NCBI GenBank assembly: GCA_026413225.1
Contig: CM048553.1
Coordinates: 140,004,690 to 140,068,689 of the forward strand
Reading direction: 5' to 3'
DNA from: Otis tarda
Lineage: Eukaryota > Chordata > Aves > Otidiformes > Otididae
DNA: 64,000 bases
Part shown: positions 61,214 through 64,000 of the stretch, one piece after another
Position numbering within the stretch: position 1 is the stretch's first letter
How the letters are laid out: every line of letters starts with the position of its first letter
Made by a program: the position numbers and the translations under genes
Notes under the pieces: model-generated
Seen by the model: only the letters and a program-made list of their open reading frames with translations
Told to the model about the DNA's origin: nothing
Database searches by the model: none

Positions 61214-64000
61214 GTGAGCATGCTTTACAGGTGCCGCCACTCCTCCTGTGCAGTGGCACGTTGGATGGGGGGGTCTGGTGTTTTGAAAATAGTAAGAAAT
61301 GCTTTCTCTCGAGTAGTAAAATTTACTGTAGGTAAAATGCAGAAATGTTAAAAGGCGACCAACAGCAATAGGACATAAAGTGCATTTCAGCTGCAGTTTA
61401 ATAATGGTATAGATTGTACGTAACATAACATGCCTAAAATCTTCTTTTCAGCTTTAAGGATTTATAATAATTAATCCCAGACTGGTGGTTTATAAATAGT
61501 AAACTAAGGCAGAGGGGAATTCTCCAGTGCAGAACAAATAATTTTTTTATTGTGATTGTTTTGACTTGGAAATACAGTGCTTTTTCTCCCTGTTTAATAT
61601 GCTGAAGAAACAGTGCTTTCGAGATATGACATTTAAAAGGTTATGGAGCATTAAGGTGTGCTAAAGAGGTAAAATTCTGCAAAGTTTGAAGTGGTTTAGG
61701 GATTTGTTTGGAGTATTCCAACTCTAACCATTCTATGATTCTATGATTCTATGATTCTATTGTATCTGGCTGACAGTGAGGAGCAGCTTGTTGGCAAAGA
61801 GGCTTGCGAGCTGTGGGAGAGATCCACTGCTGGCAACCCCGCATGCAGGAGACCCCACACTAGCACAGGGGCTTGCAGAGCACAAGAGTCCCAATTAGAG
61901 GCCAGCCTGGGTGAAGCCTTAGTGAATTTCCATGGTAGTTTCCACACTTGAATAATAGTAGAAAGAAAAAAAATCTCGTTACACTGATATTTAAAAAATT
62001 ATGATCAGTTTTAAAATTTTAAAGTTCTTTTTCTCCACTGTTTTATGAGTGAAGTAAAGTGGCACATTTCTCACGCTAGTTTTACTAGTAGCTACTATAT
62101 GCTTAGAACCTCTTAATATTTTATTAACTGCCTTGTTTTTTACCGAGTCTTGTGGAAGACACAGTGGGTTATGGAATATATGTTTAGTTATAGTCAGAAC
62201 ACTTTGCTTCTCACTCACCTGGGGTGTACAAAGATACCATAAAGCTGACTGCCTCGATAAACGTATGGATGTCTAATTTTCAAAGCAAAATATCTAAGCT
62301 GGGCAAGAAGTATGGATGAATGGATATTGTTAAACAGCTAAGGGTTCATCTTCAGCTGGTGTACTGCTTTCCAGGTGAGGTGCAAACTGTTCAGTGCAGT
62401 GTCATACAGCTGTGACATTGGTGTGCACTCGGGTTCGTAGCTTCTGTAAGATGCCAGTGCACCTTACATGAGCGTTAGGACTGTGTACCAAGTTGAGCTC
62501 ATAGAGTGCTGCTGAGAGGCTGTAACCATGCATCATCCTCCATAGCCTGGAAGTGCCTGTGCAAAGATATCTGGTCCAGAATTTCAGACTAATATGTCTG
62601 TGTTGTAGCTGCAATATGAGAACTTACCACTCAGCCTGTGTTTAGAAAATGCAAATGTGTGAGAATTATTTCCTAGGTAAGGTGTTGGAAGCATTACAGA
62701 TGGTCCTTGGGGACTTCCATTGTGCTTCCCATCTGAGTGTGACAGATTATGGAAGAAGAGAGAAAAATTTAACATTCAAATGCCTTGTTTTCAGTTGATA
62801 ATGTGAATGGTGCTTGTGATGGCAGTGTGTATTGAGCTCTTGTCAACTACTTTTCATCAGCTGAGGTGCATGTGGAGCATAAACAGCGACAACTTGCTGT
62901 GGTCCTCTTGATTAGTCACTGGGGCTACACGTGCAAAGTACACTCAGCAGGAGCAGGGCAGAAATGGGAGCTCTCTCCCATAGTCATCTGTGCTCCTCAG
63001 GAAGCATAAACATACAAAATATCATAAACTATAAGCTCAGCCTTGGGAAAATATAAATACACCAGAACCGAGACCTCAATTTTTAAATAAATCTGATTTG
63101 ATTTCCTGTTAAAAATGTGACACAGTAATTGAAGGTGGGCTTTTTAGCTGTCTGAAGCTTTGATTCATTTAATTTCCTGTTAAGCAAATTACAGTTTTCT
63201 TGCACCATGGAGGAACAGTGATTCTTTTTTACCCATCAAGCCCCACTGGGAGTTAGCTCCACTAAAAGAACTTAGGTTGCTTTAGATAGTTTTTCATACT
63301 GTACCAGGGAGAAGTCTAAGACATCTTGTAATCTTCATGCCTTGTCTGCAGTATTCTCACTGCTCCAATGAGCCCTTATAGTATATAATAACATTGGAAC
63401 AAATTTAACACACTGTAACAGCTTTTATAATTTTGTTTGATTTAAACAAGCAGTCAAGTGTTGACACTTCATCAATTTTATTTAAATATTTTCTCGAAAA
63501 TACACTTGGTGGCTTTGTTTCTGCAACAGTGACACAAAATATGGTGTACTTCTTGAACAATAAGAATGGTTTCCGACGTAATTTCTGTAGAATTTTTCTC
63601 TTTTTCAGTCTTAAATAGATTCTGGGATTCACCTTTTTAGATGCAGTTAAAATTCTGCTCCTTCTCCTCCTTTTTGTCTGAAAGATTTGCAGAGGGCAGC
63701 AGTACATGTGTTTTTCAGAGCTGTTCATAGCTGCTCCTGAGACAGGCAAAGTGACTCTGGCTCCTTACTCTCTGCGATTTCCAGCGTGTTTCTTTTTAAT
63801 GGGCGTGCAATGAAATGTTATTTGTCGTGTTACTTAAATGTATTTGTGAGAAAACAGCGGTGACTATTCTGAGGTTTTAGGATGAGAGACGCCAGGAGAG
63901 TTCACAGTGTTTTGCAAGCCATAGACTAAAGCTTAACTAATACCTCTAAAGCACAAGCAAGGTGATCTGCACCAAACACAGCAGTTTAATGCTTTGTGAC
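61214..64000. other. CPQ: CPQ intron, 5' part of the next intron
   Basis: Intronic sequence after the GTGAGC donor. It contains a 45-bp CR1 tail at 61716-61760, then a GC-richer block of about 170 bp (61762-61932) with no recognised identity, and otherwise AT-rich sequence. The exon encoding the final zinc-ligand histidine was not seen before the end of the window. Confidence 0.7.
61716..61760 (+). mobile_element. 45-bp CR1 3' terminus
   Basis: From TTCCAACTCTAACC through three ATTCTATG units and a partial fourth, the sequence is identical to the 3' end of the intact CR1 copy (24922 onward). Nothing upstream of it matches CR1, so this is an extremely 5'-truncated insertion of the same young subfamily. 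Confidence 0.85.

Noticed and set aside
1..64000. CRISPR arrays, operons, integrons or other prokaryotic systems
   Set aside because: Introns with GT-AG boundaries, CR1 LINEs and LTRs make this vertebrate DNA. The only regular short repeats are microsatellites and the CR1 octamer.

Overview
This is a vertebrate, almost certainly avian, genomic window that lies wholly inside one protein-coding gene on the + strand. Three short exons at 32368-32479, 49022-49113 and 61012-61213 splice cleanly together. They encode about 135 consecutive residues of carboxypeptidase Q (CPQ, also called plasma glutamate carboxypeptidase, PGCP), a secreted M28-family dinuclear zinc dipeptidase. These exons carry five of its six metal and catalytic residues. 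Exons for the N-terminal part, the last zinc-ligand histidine and the C terminus lie outside the window. Everything else is intron: at least 32.4 kb upstream, 16,542 bp between exons 1 and 2, 11,898 bp between exons 2 and 3, and at least 2.8 kb downstream.

The bird assignment rests on the repeats. Most recognisable interspersed repeats are CR1 LINEs of avian type, several ending in the diagnostic ATTCTATG octamer repeat, plus two ERVL-type LTRs of a kind common in birds. The sequence does not let me name the species.

Layout. 1-15987: AT-rich intron with only simple repeats recognised. 15988-20311: three old CR1 fragments, two on the - strand and one on the + strand; the largest has endonuclease sequence joined directly to the reverse-transcriptase tail. 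23218-27213: two + strand CR1 copies about 220 bp apart. The first keeps an uninterrupted reverse-transcriptase frame of about 550 codons with all core motifs; the second is older and broken. 27214-52991: mostly featureless intron around exons 1 and 2, with a CR1-like tail near 42.1 kb and an ancient sauropsid repeat near 51.7 kb. 52992-53977: a cluster of a - strand CR1, a truncated LTR and a 55-bp-arm inverted repeat. 58167-59312: a complete solo LTR with 10-bp terminal inverted repeats and a 5-bp target duplication. 61716-61760: a 45-bp CR1 tail just downstream of exon 3.

I found no RNA genes, CRISPR arrays, bacterial-type features or second host gene. I saw nothing that amounts to a new biological system. 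The points most worth a second look are the intact CR1 reverse-transcriptase frame in sense orientation within CPQ, the near-perfect inverted repeat next to an LTR fragment, and the well-bounded solo LTR with its own polyadenylation signal inside an intron.
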